Shown: positions 1-12,095, numbered from the stretch's first letter. The stretch: DNA of 64,000 bases from Actinomycetes bacterium (GCA_021787365.1 JAJYMB010000031.1:1-64000); one strand, 5' to 3'. The notes: generated by a model not told the origin, from the letters alone. Translations and numbers: made by a program.

Positions 1-1
1 A

Positions 2-115
2 GTGCGCTTCGGCAAACGAGCCCACAACCCGTACGTGCTCGCCGCCGGGTTCGCCGAGACCGACGTCCCGGTCCCCTGGTGGGGAGGGCGCAGGCTCAGG
101 CTGGCCTTTGGTTGA
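2..115 (+). CDS. 3' end of an unidentified CDS running in from the left edge (VRFGKRAHNPYVLAAGFAETDVPVPWWGGRRLRLAFG*)
   Basis: Open frame from the window edge to TGA at 113-115; no start codon in the window. Confidence 0.4.
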   Translation: MRFGKRAHNPYVLAAGFAETDVPVPWWGGRRLRLAFG

Positions 116-206
116 CCCCGGGCCGCCGTTGTGTTAGCCCGTAAAACCTACGTGGGAGTCCAGGCTAGTGCCGAGCTGGTACAACAAACAAACCAAGGAG
201 GTTCAC

Positions 207-920
207 ATGCATCCTCATCATGAGCACTGGGCCAGAGGGCCCCGGGCAATAGTGAAGGGCGGCCCCGGGGCTTGGTTCGGGCCACCGTGGGCAGAGCACG
301 GTGACGAACCGCCCGAGGAGTTCGGGCCTGGGCCAGGTCCACGCTGGCTCACGCGGTGGGGGCCGGGCCCGGGGGGCGGCGCTTGGGGTCGTGGCGGTGG
401 CTGGGGCCGGGGCGGAGGGCGCCGGGCACGGCGCGGCGACGTCCGCAGCGCCACGCTCGCGCTCCTCTCGGAGCGCCCCATGCACGGCTACGAGATCATC
501 ACCGAGCTGTCGCAGCGGACCGAGGGCTTCTGGCAACCGAGCCCAGGTTCCATCTACCCCACCCTCCAGTTGCTGGAGGACGAGGGACTGGTGACAGCCG
601 AGCCTGACAGCGAAGGCGGCAGGCGCCGGTTTTCGCTCACGGAGGAGGGCCGGCGGGCCGCAGACCAAGTGAAGGCAGGCCCGTTGCCCTGGGAGCAGTT
701 CACCGCCGGCACACCCGCCGGAGCCTGGGAGCTGCGCCGGGCAGCCCGCAGCCTCTTCGCCGTGGTCGCCCAGGTCGCCATGGCCGGCGGGACCGAAGAG
801 CATGAGCATGCCATCCGCATCCTGGAGGACACCCGCCGGCAGCTCTATTCGGTGATGGCCGCCCAGAAGGCCGGCGGGAAAGAGACCGGCGGTGGCCCGC
901 CGGCGGGTGCAGAGGGCTGA
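207..920 (+). CDS. PadR family transcriptional regulator with His/Gly/Trp-rich N-terminal extension
   Basis: AAGGAGG upstream of ATG at 207; LALLSERPMHGYEIITELSQRTEGFWQPSPGSIYPTLQLLEDEGLV is a typical PadR winged helix. Confidence 0.9.
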   Translation: MHPHHEHWARGPRAIVKGGPGAWFGPPWAEHGDEPPEEFGPGPGPRWLTRWGPGPGGGAWGRGGGWGRGGGRRARRGDVRSATLALLSERPMHGYEIITELSQRTEGFWQPSPGSIYPTLQLLEDEGLVTAEPDSEGGRRRFSLTEEGRRAADQVKAGPLPWEQFTAGTPAGAWELRRAARSLFAVVAQVAMAGGTEEHEHAIRILEDTRRQLYSVMAAQKAGGKETGGGPPAGAEG

Positions 921-1216
921 GCAGGGCCTGGTGGAGCCGCCGGCGGGGCTGGAGCCGCCGGCGCCGCGCCGGCTGGGCCGCTCGGTCCCCTCGATCCGGG
1001 TGCAAAAGTCTGTACTCGGTGCGCTCGGCGTCACCCAAGCACTTCCTGCTGCACCCGGAACGCGGGAGCGCACCGAGAAAGAGGCCCTGCGGTCAATCCC
1101 GGTGCGCCTGCCGACCCTGGCGAGCTTGCCTGCTTGAACCGCGAAGCCCCGAGGCTCGAACAGGGGCCTTCAACTGCTCCCAGAAGGCCTGGGCTCTAGC
1201 CAGATCCCGCCGGCGC

Positions 1217-1861
1217 TCAACCGGAGGGGCGCAGGCCCTGCTCCAGCGCCTCCATCACCTCCGGCCCGGGCACGAACTCGCCGAGCGGGGGGAGGTCCTC
1301 GACGCGGTCCAGCCCTAGGCGCTCCAAGAACAGCGCCGTCGTGCCGTACAAGACTGCCTGCCCAGGCCCTGGGTCGTGACCGACCTCGGCGACGTAACCC
1401 CGTTGGCAGAGGGTCCGCAGCACCCCGTCCGAGTTGACGCCCCGGATGCTCGCGACCTGGGCGCGAGATACAGGCTGCTTGTAGGCGACGATCGCGAGGG
1501 TCTCCAAAGCTGCGGCCGACAGGCGCGAGGGTTGGCCCTCCAGCACGAAGCGCTCTATGTAGGGCGCGAGGTCCGGGTGGCTCTGGAACCGGAACCCGCC
1601 GGCGACCTTCACCAGCACAAAACCCCGCCAGTCCCTCAGGTACCCCTGGGCAAGCTCCTCGCACAGCGCCACCACCCGGGCGGGGCTGACCTCGAGCAAC
1701 TGGGCCAGGATCGCCGGCTCCACCGGCGACTCGGCCACCATCAGCACCGCTTCGATGGCCCTCTTCCGCTCGGCATCGGCCTGCTCCCCGCCGGCGAGCA
1801 GCCCCTGCTCGTCCGCTCCCCCCCCGTTGTACTCCTCGGCCCCGGGCTCGTCGAATGCCAT
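1217..1861 (-). CDS. scpB: Segregation and condensation protein B
   Basis: AIEAVLMVAESPVEP...LETLAIVAYKQPVSRAQVASIRGVNSDGVLRTLCQRGYV; directly downstream of scpA. Confidence 0.93.
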   Translation of the reverse strand: MAFDEPGAEEYNGGGADEQGLLAGGEQADAERKRAIEAVLMVAESPVEPAILAQLLEVSPARVVALCEELAQGYLRDWRGFVLVKVAGGFRFQSHPDLAPYIERFVLEGQPSRLSAAALETLAIVAYKQPVSRAQVASIRGVNSDGVLRTLCQRGYVAEVGHDPGPGQAVLYGTTALFLERLGLDRVEDLPPLGEFVPGPEVMEALEQGLRPSG

Positions 1862-1864
1862 CTG

Positions 1865-2743
1865 CTAACCCTCGTACTCGTCGGCGCCGGCCCCGACCAT
1901 CGCCGCCCGGACGTCCAGCCCGCTCACCCCGCCCAGCCCGGCGGCCGTCGTCGCGCCAGCCAAGTATTCTCCCTCCTCGCCGGCCCCGAGCCAGGTGACC
2001 TCGAGGTCGGCCAGCTTGCCGGCCTGGGCGAGGTCGACCATACCCCGCTTGTAGAGCTCCAAGAGCGCGAGGAAGTGGACGATCACTTGGAGCCGCTCGT
2101 GCATGCCCTCCGTGATCCGGCGGAACGTCGTGCTCCCCTCCACCGGCAACCGCCCCACCAAAACGGCCACGGCGTCGCCGACGCTGGCCCTGATCGGCGC
2201 CACGTGGTCGGTGTTGACCACCGGTAGAGGCTCGGGCATGAGCAGCCTGACCATGGCGTCGCGCAGCCTCGTTGCCTTCACACCCTCGAGCAGGTCTGGG
2301 GCCAAGCCTATGAAGCGCTCCTCCAGGCCGGCCCGGCGGGGGACCGAGAGATCGGCCTCCTCCATCAGGCGGGCCATGGTGGTCGACGCCTCCTTGAAGG
2401 TCTTGCACTCGAGCAACCTGGCCAGGAGCAAGTCCCTCTCCTCCCAGAGGGCCAACTCCTCCTCTTCGTCGGGCCGGGCGGGCTCGGGGAGGAGCCGGCG
2501 GGCTTTCAGCTCCAGCAACAAGGCGGCGATCAGCAAGAACTCAGTGGCAACACCGAGGTCGAGCGCGCGCATCTGCTCCAACGTCGCTACGTACTCGTCC
2601 ACGATCGAGGAGAGGGAGAGCTCCCAGATGTCGACCTGCTCCCGGCTCACGAGGTGCAACAACAGGTCGAAGGGCCCCTCGAAGACAGGCGTGCTCACCT
2701 GGTAACCCACCGACGCCAAACTACCCCTGGGAGGGGTGCCCAT
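1865..2743 (-). CDS. scpA: Segregation and condensation protein A (the 687-aa ORF in the track is over-extended across trpS)
   Basis: VSTPVFEGPFDLLLHLVSREQVDIWELSLSSIVDEYV; ATG (MGTPPRGSLAS) at 2743. Confidence 0.9.
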   Translation of the reverse strand: MGTPPRGSLASVGYQVSTPVFEGPFDLLLHLVSREQVDIWELSLSSIVDEYVATLEQMRALDLGVATEFLLIAALLLELKARRLLPEPARPDEEEELALWEERDLLLARLLECKTFKEASTTMARLMEEADLSVPRRAGLEERFIGLAPDLLEGVKATRLRDAMVRLLMPEPLPVVNTDHVAPIRASVGDAVAVLVGRLPVEGSTTFRRITEGMHERLQVIVHFLALLELYKRGMVDLAQAGKLADLEVTWLGAGEEGEYLAGATTAAGLGGVSGLDVRAAMVGAGADEYEG

Positions 2744-2756
2744 TGGTGGACCCTGC

Positions 2757-2930
2757 GGCTGCCGGCCCGCCAGGACGGCTGGACCGCAGGACCGCTGCAC
2801 CGCTGCACCGCAGGACCGCCGGGCCGCAGGACGGCTGGGCCGCAGGACGGCTGGGCCGCTGCACCGCTGCACCGCTGGACCGCCGGACGGCTGCACCGCA
2901 GGACCGCTGGACCGCCGGCGGACTAAATCG
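2757..2930. repeat. Degenerate GC-rich short-unit minisatellite (ggaccgc / aggacggctgggccgc / tgcaccgc motifs)
   Basis: Many tandem variants of gcaccgctgcaccgcaggaccgc... in the scpA-trpS divergent intergenic region. Confidence 0.85.
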
Positions 2931-2968
2931 GCTAGCCCACCTCTCCCGGACCGGTACCCTGCCACTTC

Positions 2969-4021
2969 GTGGACGAACAGCAAAAGCCTGGCCAACCTGC
3001 CCCGCCGGCCAAGCCCGCCCGGAGGGTGTTCTCCGGCATCCAGCCGACCGGCGCCCCCCACCTCGGGAACTACCTCGGGGCGCTGCGGTGGTGGGTCGAT
3101 TTCCAGGACCGCTACGACGCCTTCTACTGCGTAGTCGACCTGCACGCCTTGACGGTCCCGGGCGACCCCGAAGAGCTCTCCAAGTCCACCCTCACGATGG
3201 CCACCCTGCTCCTCGCCTGCGGTCTCGACCCGGCCCGCTGCACCCTGTTCGTGCAGAGCCACGTCCACTACCACGCCGACCTCACCTGGCTGCTCGAGTG
3301 CACGGCCAGCATGGGCGAACTGTCCCGCATGACCCAGTTCAAGGACAAAGCCCAAAAAGGTGGGGAAGAATCCGCCCGGGTCGGGCTCTTCGCCTACCCC
3401 GTGCTCATGGCGGCCGACATCTTGCTCTACGACACTGACCTCGTACCCGTCGGCGACGACCAGCGCCAGCACCTCGAACTGACCCGTGACCTCGCGCAAC
3501 GCTGGAACTCCCGCTACGGCCCCACCTTCGTCGTCCCCGAGGCGGCCATCCCGCCCGTCGGCGGTGGCGCGCGGGTGATGGACCTCCAAGAGCCCAGGCG
3601 GAAAATGTCCAAGTCGGCCGACTCCGACGCCGGGGTCGTCTACCTCTTCGACGACCCCAAGGTGATCGAACGCAAAGTGAAGCGAGCCGTCACCGACCTC
3701 GACCCGCCGGGACCGGGCTCGGTGCGCTGGGACCCCGAGGAAAAACCAGGCGTCTCCAACCTCCTCGAGCTGCTCGCCACCATACGCGGCGGCAAGCCCG
3801 AAGACATTGCCCGCGCTTACGACGGCTACGCCAGGTTGAAGTCCGACGCGGCGGACGCCGTCGTGTCGTTGGTGCGCCCGCTCCAGGAGCGCTACCGGGA
3901 GCTCTCCCAGGACCCGGGAGCGGTGCAAGCCGTCCTGGCCGCTGGCGCCCGCAAAGCCGAAGAGGTGGCAGCCGCCACCTATGACCGCGCCCGCACGGCC
4001 ATGGGGCTCCTCACGGCCTGA
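2969..4021 (+). CDS. trpS: Tryptophan--tRNA ligase
   Basis: FSGIQPTGAPHLGNYLGALRWW signature and RRKMSKS; GTG start. Confidence 0.96.
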   Translation: MDEQQKPGQPAPPAKPARRVFSGIQPTGAPHLGNYLGALRWWVDFQDRYDAFYCVVDLHALTVPGDPEELSKSTLTMATLLLACGLDPARCTLFVQSHVHYHADLTWLLECTASMGELSRMTQFKDKAQKGGEESARVGLFAYPVLMAADILLYDTDLVPVGDDQRQHLELTRDLAQRWNSRYGPTFVVPEAAIPPVGGGARVMDLQEPRRKMSKSADSDAGVVYLFDDPKVIERKVKRAVTDLDPPGPGSVRWDPEEKPGVSNLLELLATIRGGKPEDIARAYDGYARLKSDAADAVVSLVRPLQERYRELSQDPGAVQAVLAAGARKAEEVAAATYDRARTAMGLLTA

Positions 4022-4077
4022 ACACGCTCAGGAGGGTTGCAGACGCCTCGCCTACGGGCGCTTCAGCCCGGTGGCCG

Positions 4078-4413
4078 TCACCGCTTCTTGGCAGCGCAGT
4101 TGATGCAGTACCGGGCGGTCGGCACGGCTTCGAGGCGAGCGGGCGCGATCTCCTCGTGGCAGGCCTCGCATTGCCCGTATGTGCCGGCGTCGAACTTGGC
4201 AAGGGCATGCTCGACGTCCCGCAAGTTGGTCGCGAGAGTCGTGACGAGTGCCTCGGCTTCGCCTCGCTCGGCGGTCACCTGGCTCGAGTCGGCGAAGTTG
4301 GGGTCATAAGCCCGGACCTCTGCCCCGTAGCCCAGCTCTTCGAGCTCGTTGCGCAACGAGGCGCGCTGGGACTCCAGCTCCTCGCGTAGGGCAATCGTGG
4401 CGTTGGCCTCCAT
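4078..4413 (-). CDS. TraR/DksA-type C4 zinc-finger protein
   Basis: YGQCEACHEEIAPARLEAVPTARYCINCAAKKR zinc finger; coiled-coil N-terminus; start at 4413 preferred. Confidence 0.88.
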   Translation of the reverse strand: MEANATIALREELESQRASLRNELEELGYGAEVRAYDPNFADSSQVTAERGEAEALVTTLATNLRDVEHALAKFDAGTYGQCEACHEEIAPARLEAVPTARYCINCAAKKR

Positions 4414-4468
4414 AACGGCAGTGTAGACCCAAAGCGAGAGAGCGCGAAGGGCTCCCTTCAAATTGTGC

Positions 4469-5434
4469 TCAGCCGTCGCGGGCGCGCGGGTGGCTGGCCA
4501 GGTACGCAGACTTCAGGCGTTCGGGCGACACCTTGGTGTACACCTGAGTGGTGCTGATCGAGGCGTGACCGAGCAGTTCCTGGACCACGCGGATGTCGGC
4601 GCCGTGGTCGAGCATGTGCGTAGCACAGCTGTGGCGCAGCACGTGAGGCGAAAGGCGGCCGTCGAGACCGGCCAGCGCGCCGTAGTGGCGCACGATGCCC
4701 CACGCCCCTTGCCGGGAGAGCCTCCCACCTCTGTTATTGAGAAAGACGGCATCCGCGTCGCCCCTTCGCGCCCAGCGCCGGGGCACGAGGGTGGGGCGCC
4801 CGCCCGGGCCGAGCCATGCCGCCAGCGCCTCGCGCGCGTAGCGGCCCAGAGGCACCAGCCGTTCCTTGCCTCCCTTGCCGAACACCCGCGCCAGCTGCTC
4901 CTCGACCACGAGGTCGCCAAGGGACAGCCCGATGAGCTCGGAGATGCGCACCCCGGTCCCGTAGAGGACCTCGAGCACGGCCCGGTCCCGGAGCGCCAAT
5001 GCGCCGGCGCCGGTCACCGCCGCCAGCAGCGACGCCACCTCGGCCTCGGCGAGGGCCTTGGGGATGCTCTCTCCGACCCTGGGGGGGCGCAAGCCCGAGG
5101 CCGGGTCCGCCCCGGCACTGCCTTCTTGCGCCAAGAAGCGGTAGAGCGAGCGCACGGCTACGAGCGCCCTCGCCACCGACGCCGGCGCCAGCCCCGACTG
5201 GCGCAGGTAGGCCACGTACTCGGCCACCGTCGCCTCGTCGACGTCGCCGGTCCCGTGGCGAGCGGCGAGCCAGGCCTCGTAGGCGGCCAGGTCGCGCCGG
5301 TAGGCGGCGAGCGTGTTGGCGCTCCTCCCCTTCTCCACTGCCAGCCAAGACAACATCTCCTCGGCTGGAAGGCTGAGCACCGCGCGCGACCTCGGTACTG
5401 CCGAAGGGGCGAGGCCAGCCGCGCCGCTCCCCAT
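4469..5434 (-). CDS. xerD: Tyrosine recombinase XerD-like
   Basis: GTGVRISELIGLSLGDL ... SPHVLRHSCATHMLDHGADIRVVQELLGHASISTTQVYTKVSPERLK. Confidence 0.92.
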   Translation of the reverse strand: MGSGAAGLAPSAVPRSRAVLSLPAEEMLSWLAVEKGRSANTLAAYRRDLAAYEAWLAARHGTGDVDEATVAEYVAYLRQSGLAPASVARALVAVRSLYRFLAQEGSAGADPASGLRPPRVGESIPKALAEAEVASLLAAVTGAGALALRDRAVLEVLYGTGVRISELIGLSLGDLVVEEQLARVFGKGGKERLVPLGRYAREALAAWLGPGGRPTLVPRRWARRGDADAVFLNNRGGRLSRQGAWGIVRHYGALAGLDGRLSPHVLRHSCATHMLDHGADIRVVQELLGHASISTTQVYTKVSPERLKSAYLASHPRARDG

Positions 5435-5509
5435 TTCCCCTACGGCCCATTTCCCCTACGGCCCATTTCCCCTACGGCCCATTTCCCCTACGGCCCATTT
5501 CCCCTACGG

Positions 5510-5510
<1 letters not shown>
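5431..5510. repeat. Five perfect tandem copies of a 16-bp unit (ccatttcccctacggc)
   Basis: Read directly: 5431-5446, 5447-5462, 5463-5478, 5479-5494, 5495-5510. Confidence 0.98.
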
Positions 5511-7808
<2,298 letters not shown>

Positions 7809-7952
7809 TCACGTGGCCGGCGGAGGCGCCCAAGCCCAGCGAGAGCCGCGCCCGGCTCCGCTGGCTAGGCCGTCTCAGGTGGCCACCCCAGGCTACCAGA
7901 GGCGCCCCCGCTCACCGGTGGATGCCGCCGAGCTCGCCGGGGGCCGCCCGGG

Positions 7953-9023
7953 TCAGTAGAGCACGCAGCGGGCTTGGTGCCCCGGCCCCACCTGGCGCCA
8001 TTCCGGCAGAGCCTCCGTGCACTCCTTGCGGACGTGCGGGCAGCGGGCGGCGAACGGGCAGCCGCTCGGCAGGTTGGCCAGGTCCGGCGGGTCGCCCCGG
8101 GCCTCGAAGCGTCGGCCGGTGCCGAAGTGGCTGGCCGGGTCGGGCGCGGCCCGGCGGAGCAACTGCGTATAGGGGTGGCGGGGCTCCCCCATGACCCGCT
8201 CCGAAGGCCCCACCTCGACCAGGTGCCCGGCGTACATGATCGCGATGCGGTCGCTCATGTAGGAGGCCCCGGCCAGGTCGTGGGTCACGAACACGAGCGA
8301 GAGGGACTCGGCTTTTTGCAGGTCCAACAACAGGTTCATGATGGAGAGCCGGATCGAGACGTCGAGCATGGACGTCGGCTCGTCGGCGAGCAGCAGTGCG
8401 GGGCGCGCCGCGAGGGCGCGCGCCACGCCCACCCGCTGGCGCTGGCCTCCCGAGAGCTGGTAGGGGTAACGCCGGAGGAAGTCTTGCGGCGGCACCAGCC
8501 CGACCTGGGTGAGCAGCCGGTCCACCGCCTCCGCGTGGGCAGCTTTCGGCGCCACCTTGAAGGTTTGCAGCGGGCGGGCGACGCTGTAGCGCACGGTGTG
8601 GAGCGGGTCGAGCGAAGTGTAGGGGTCCTGGAAGACCATCTGGACGTGGCCGCGGTGCTCGCGGAGACGTGCTTGGTTGAGCCGGTTGGGGACTCCCCGC
8701 CCGAGGAGGCGGATCTCGCCCGACGTGGGCCTTTCCAGCAAGGCGACGGTGCGCGCAAAGGTGGTCTTGCCCGAGCCGGACTCCCCCACCAGCCCCAACA
8801 CCTCGCCCCTCATAACGCTGAGGTCGACATTGGAGAGCGCCCTCACCAACTTGGCCTTGCCAAACCGGCCCACCGAGTAGGTCTTCGTGAGCCCACGGAC
8901 CTCGAGCACGGGTACCTGGCTCCCCTGCGGCCCGGCTCGTAGGCCTTCTTCACCTAGGGTGCTGACCAAGGCCTGCCCTCCTCCCCGAACCCGCCCAGGA
9001 GCCTCAATTCGTGGCCCCTTCAC
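7953..9023 (-). CDS. Opp/Dpp-type ABC transporter ATP-binding protein (OppF-like)
   Basis: GESGSGKTT, SGGQRQRVGVARAL, C-terminal Cys-rich oligopeptide/dipeptide extension. Confidence 0.93.
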   Translation of the reverse strand: MKGPRIEAPGRVRGGGQALVSTLGEEGLRAGPQGSQVPVLEVRGLTKTYSVGRFGKAKLVRALSNVDLSVMRGEVLGLVGESGSGKTTFARTVALLERPTSGEIRLLGRGVPNRLNQARLREHRGHVQMVFQDPYTSLDPLHTVRYSVARPLQTFKVAPKAAHAEAVDRLLTQVGLVPPQDFLRRYPYQLSGGQRQRVGVARALAARPALLLADEPTSMLDVSIRLSIMNLLLDLQKAESLSLVFVTHDLAGASYMSDRIAIMYAGHLVEVGPSERVMGEPRHPYTQLLRRAAPDPASHFGTGRRFEARGDPPDLANLPSGCPFAARCPHVRKECTEALPEWRQVGPGHQARCVLY

Positions 9024-10086
9024 CGGGTGAGAGCCCTATGGGTTGGCCGGCCACCCGGGCCCCGTTCCCCCGCGAGCCGAGGGCCTCCGGCCCGGCCTCG
9101 GGCAACGGCCGAGACGGCACCGTCTCCGCGTAGAGGTGGCACGACACCCGGCGCCCCTCGGTTGTTCTGACCTCCGGCGGCGCCACGGTGTCGCAGGTCC
9201 CTTGGATGAACCTCGTGCACCGAGGCGCGAAAGCGCAGCCGGGGGGCAGCCGCCGAAGGTCGGGCGGTTGGCCGGCCAGCCCCTCGAGACGTTTGCGTTT
9301 GCCTCCGACGGGGGGAAAGGCGCTCATCAGTGCTGCCGTGTACGGGTGCTCGGGGCCTTGGTAGAGCAATTGCGCCGGGGCCTCTTCCACGATGGCACCG
9401 GCGTACATGATGGCGATCCGGTCGGCTATCTCGACGAGCAGCGACAAGTCGTGGGTGATGAACACGACCCCGAAGCCGAGGTCGTGGCGCAAGTCGTTCA
9501 GCATCTGGATGATCGAGCGTTGCACCACGACGTCGAGCGCGGTCGTGGGCTCGTCCAAGAAAACCAGCTTGGGCTCGAGGCAAAGGGCCAACGCGATCAC
9601 CGCGCGCTGGCGCATCCCGCCGGAGAGCTGATGGGGGTAGGCGTCGAGGAACCGTTCGGGGAGCTTGACCCGGGCGAACATCTCCTTGGCGCGCGCCGAG
9701 GCCTCGTCCGCCGAACCGACGCCGTGGGCTTTCATCGCGTCCTTGAACTGCTCCCGGATGCGCGTCACCGGGTTGAGCACGTTCATCGACGCCTGGAAGA
9801 CCATGGAGATCCGGGCCAGGTGAAGGGCGCGGAGCTGCTCGGGGGGCAGCTCCAGTAAGTTGGTGCCCTCGAAGAGGACCTGGCCCGCTAGGGCCCGTCC
9901 CGGCGGTTCGAGCAGGCCCGCAGCCGCGAACGCGAGCGTGGTCTTCCCGCAGCCCGACTCGCCGGCCAGTCCTACGACCTCGCCTGGCGCCACCGTGAGG
10001 TTGACACCGCGCACGATCGTGGTCACGTTGCGCTCGTCCCAGCCGTAGCCGATGTAGAGGTCCCGGACCTCGAGCAGAGGGGGCAA
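9004..10086 (-). CDS. Opp/Dpp-type ABC transporter ATP-binding protein (OppD-like); likely TTG start at 10086
   Basis: GESGCGKTT, LSGGMRQRAVIALAL; GGAGGGG 7 nt upstream of TTG; the 496-aa ORF over-extends into the permease gene. Confidence 0.88.
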   Translation of the reverse strand: MPPLLEVRDLYIGYGWDERNVTTIVRGVNLTVAPGEVVGLAGESGCGKTTLAFAAAGLLEPPGRALAGQVLFEGTNLLELPPEQLRALHLARISMVFQASMNVLNPVTRIREQFKDAMKAHGVGSADEASARAKEMFARVKLPERFLDAYPHQLSGGMRQRAVIALALCLEPKLVFLDEPTTALDVVVQRSIIQMLNDLRHDLGFGVVFITHDLSLLVEIADRIAIMYAGAIVEEAPAQLLYQGPEHPYTAALMSAFPPVGGKRKRLEGLAGQPPDLRRLPPGCAFAPRCTRFIQGTCDTVAPPEVRTTEGRRVSCHLYAETVPSRPLPEAGPEALGSRGNGARVAGQPIGLSPGEGATN

Positions 10087-10088
10087 CT

Positions 10089-11018
10089 TCAGCCCCTCCC
10101 CGGGCTCAGGCCCGCGCCCTCGTCGACCAGCTCGCCAGGGGGGCCGACGAGCCCGAGAGAGGGAGCGACGGTCGCCTTGGCCGGCGCCGGCTCGTTCCTC
10201 CTGAGGCGCGGGTCGGCGACCTCGTCCACGGCAAAGTTGAGCAAGCCGAAGCCCGTCCCGAGCGCCAGGATGCACAGCCCCGGCACGAGCAGGTAGATCC
10301 ACTGACCTAGGAGCATGGCGTTCGCGCTCTGGGCCCAGTAGAGCATCGTCCCCCACGAGACTTCGTTGACATTGCCCAACCCTAGGAAGTTGAGCCCCGC
10401 TTCGGCCAGCACCGCGTAGAGGGCCGCACCGAAGAAGTTGGCCACCAGGATCCCGAACATGTTGGGCACGATGTTGAACACCGCGATGTGCCAAGGCCTC
10501 TCACCGGACATGCGCGCCGCCTCGATGAAGGGCCGGTCGCGCAGCGCGATCGCCTGCGACCGCAGGACCCGGGCGCCCCAGGCCCACCCGGTGATGGCGA
10601 GGACCCCGATTATCACCCCGAGGCTCTTGTTGGTGGCGTACGACGTGATGACGATCAACAGCACCAACCCCGGCAGCACCAGGAAAATGTTGGTGATCGA
10701 CGAGAGCACCGCGTCCACCCACCCACCCACGTAGCCGGAGAACACCCCCATGACCAGCTGGATAAGGGAGATGACGGTGGCCGTGATGGCCCCTACTTCG
10801 AGGCTGTCGCGCGACCCGTAGACCAGTTGGGAGAACACGTCCTGGCCTTGGGGCGTGGTACCGAGGAGGTGCTTGGCGCTCACGCCGAGCATGGGCACGA
10901 AGTTGATGTCGTTCGGCGAATAGGGGGCGATCTCGGGAGCGAAGATCGCCACCAGGCTGAAAAAGACCAGGATCCCCGCGCCGGCCAGGGCGCGCCGGTT
11001 GTGGAGCAGCGCCCTCAC
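10089..11018 (-). CDS. Opp-type ABC transporter permease (OppC-like)
   Basis: MRALLHNRRALAGAGILVFFSLVAIFAPEIAPYSPNDINF...LLGTTPQGQDVFSQLVYGSRDSLEVG. Confidence 0.93.
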   Translation of the reverse strand: MRALLHNRRALAGAGILVFFSLVAIFAPEIAPYSPNDINFVPMLGVSAKHLLGTTPQGQDVFSQLVYGSRDSLEVGAITATVISLIQLVMGVFSGYVGGWVDAVLSSITNIFLVLPGLVLLIVITSYATNKSLGVIIGVLAITGWAWGARVLRSQAIALRDRPFIEAARMSGERPWHIAVFNIVPNMFGILVANFFGAALYAVLAEAGLNFLGLGNVNEVSWGTMLYWAQSANAMLLGQWIYLLVPGLCILALGTGFGLLNFAVDEVADPRLRRNEPAPAKATVAPSLGLVGPPGELVDEGAGLSPGRG

Positions 11019-12001
11019 GAGCGCGCCTCCACCCGGATGCGGGGGTCGAGCAATACGTAGAGGAGGTCGGCCAAGAAGTTGGCTATCAGCACGCCCAGCA
11101 CGATGACCAAGAAGATCCCCTGCATGAGGGGGTAGTCGAGGCTGGTGACGGCCTGGTAGAGAAGGTAGGCAATGCCTGGGTAGTCAAAGACGTACTCGAT
11201 GAAGATCGCTCCCGCCACCACGAAGCCGAGCGCCAAGGCGAAGGAGGTGAAGTTGGGCAAGATAGCATTGCGGGCCGCATAGCGGGAAGCCACCACCCGG
11301 TCGGGCAGCCCCTTGGCCCGGGCGAACTTTACGAAGTCGTCGTTCAGCACGGTAATGGTCGTGTTGCGCATCAAGATGATGTAGCCGCCGAGCGACACGG
11401 CCGTGAGGGTGATGGCCGGCAAGGCGGCGTGGCTGATGATCGCGCCGAAACCCGAGACGGAGGCGAGGCCCTGCCCCCCGGTGGCGCCGCCGCCGACCGG
11501 GAACCAACCGAGCTTGAAGGCAAAGACGTACAGCACGAGCAACCCGATCCAAAAGACGGGCATGGCGCTCAACATGACCCCCGTCGGCACCATGATGCTG
11601 TCCAGGGCGCTGCCTCGGTGCCAGGCCGCGAGCGCCCCCATAGCCGTCCCGACGATGAACGCGACCACCGTCGCGAAGCCCACCAGCCCGAGGGTCCAGG
11701 GCAGGGCTTGGCCGATGAGCGTCGTGACCTTCTCGGGGAAGTAGGTGAGCGAGAAGCCGAGCCTGCCAGTCAAGGTGTGGCCCAGGTAGGTGAAGTACTG
11801 GGCGAAGATGCTCTGGTTGGTCTTCAGGCCGAACGCGATCTTCAACGCGTTGGCGGCCGCCGGGTTGAGCCTGCCCTGGAACCGCGCGAACATCACCTGG
11901 ATAGGGTCCCCGGGCATGAGCCGGGGGAGCACGAAGTTGACCGTGAGCGCCGCCCACCCTGTCAGCAGCAGCAGCCCCAGCCGCCGAGCCAAGTACCGCA
12001 T
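11015..12001 (-). CDS. Opp-type ABC transporter permease (OppB-like)
   Basis: MRYLARRLGLLLLTGWAALTVNFVLPRLMPGDP...; 4-bp overlap with the OppC-like gene. Confidence 0.93.
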   Translation of the reverse strand: MRYLARRLGLLLLTGWAALTVNFVLPRLMPGDPIQVMFARFQGRLNPAAANALKIAFGLKTNQSIFAQYFTYLGHTLTGRLGFSLTYFPEKVTTLIGQALPWTLGLVGFATVVAFIVGTAMGALAAWHRGSALDSIMVPTGVMLSAMPVFWIGLLVLYVFAFKLGWFPVGGGATGGQGLASVSGFGAIISHAALPAITLTAVSLGGYIILMRNTTITVLNDDFVKFARAKGLPDRVVASRYAARNAILPNFTSFALALGFVVAGAIFIEYVFDYPGIAYLLYQAVTSLDYPLMQGIFLVIVLGVLIANFLADLLYVLLDPRIRVEARS

Positions 12002-12066
12002 GGCCTACCTTCTCCCTCCCTGCCCGCTCACAGGCCTGTCTCGTTCCCAGCCCGACAATAACCCAA

Positions 12067-12095
12067 GCAGGGCCCACCATTTGGGTGAGCCCTGC
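12067..12095. promoter_or_regulatory. Hairpin GCAGGGCcCACC-attt(g)-GGTGaGCCCTGC between substrate-binding-protein and permease genes
   Basis: Inverted repeat read directly; one mismatch; no long T-tract. Confidence 0.6.

Noticed and set aside
995-1030. ggtgcaaaagtctgtactc, resembling ggtgcaaaagcttgtgctc near 15750, as a dispersed repeat
   Set aside because: Similarity limited to ~18 bp with mismatches and no structure; could be chance.
1376-2227. Long + strand ORF opposite scpA/scpB, and the many similar antisense ORFs (e.g. 4463..6151, 6036..6923, 12085..13530, 59068..60306)
   Set aside because: Compositional artefacts of high-GC third positions; each lies antisense to a confidently identified gene and shows no recognisable domain.
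2744-3928. N-terminal extension of the 687-aa ORF (1865..3928 -)
   Set aside because: Antisense to trpS. ScpA homology begins near 2743, so the extension is a GC-rich antisense open frame.
10087-10494. N-terminal half of ORF 9004..10494
   Set aside because: It overlaps the OppC-like permease gene; the TTG at 10086 with a good SD is a better start.
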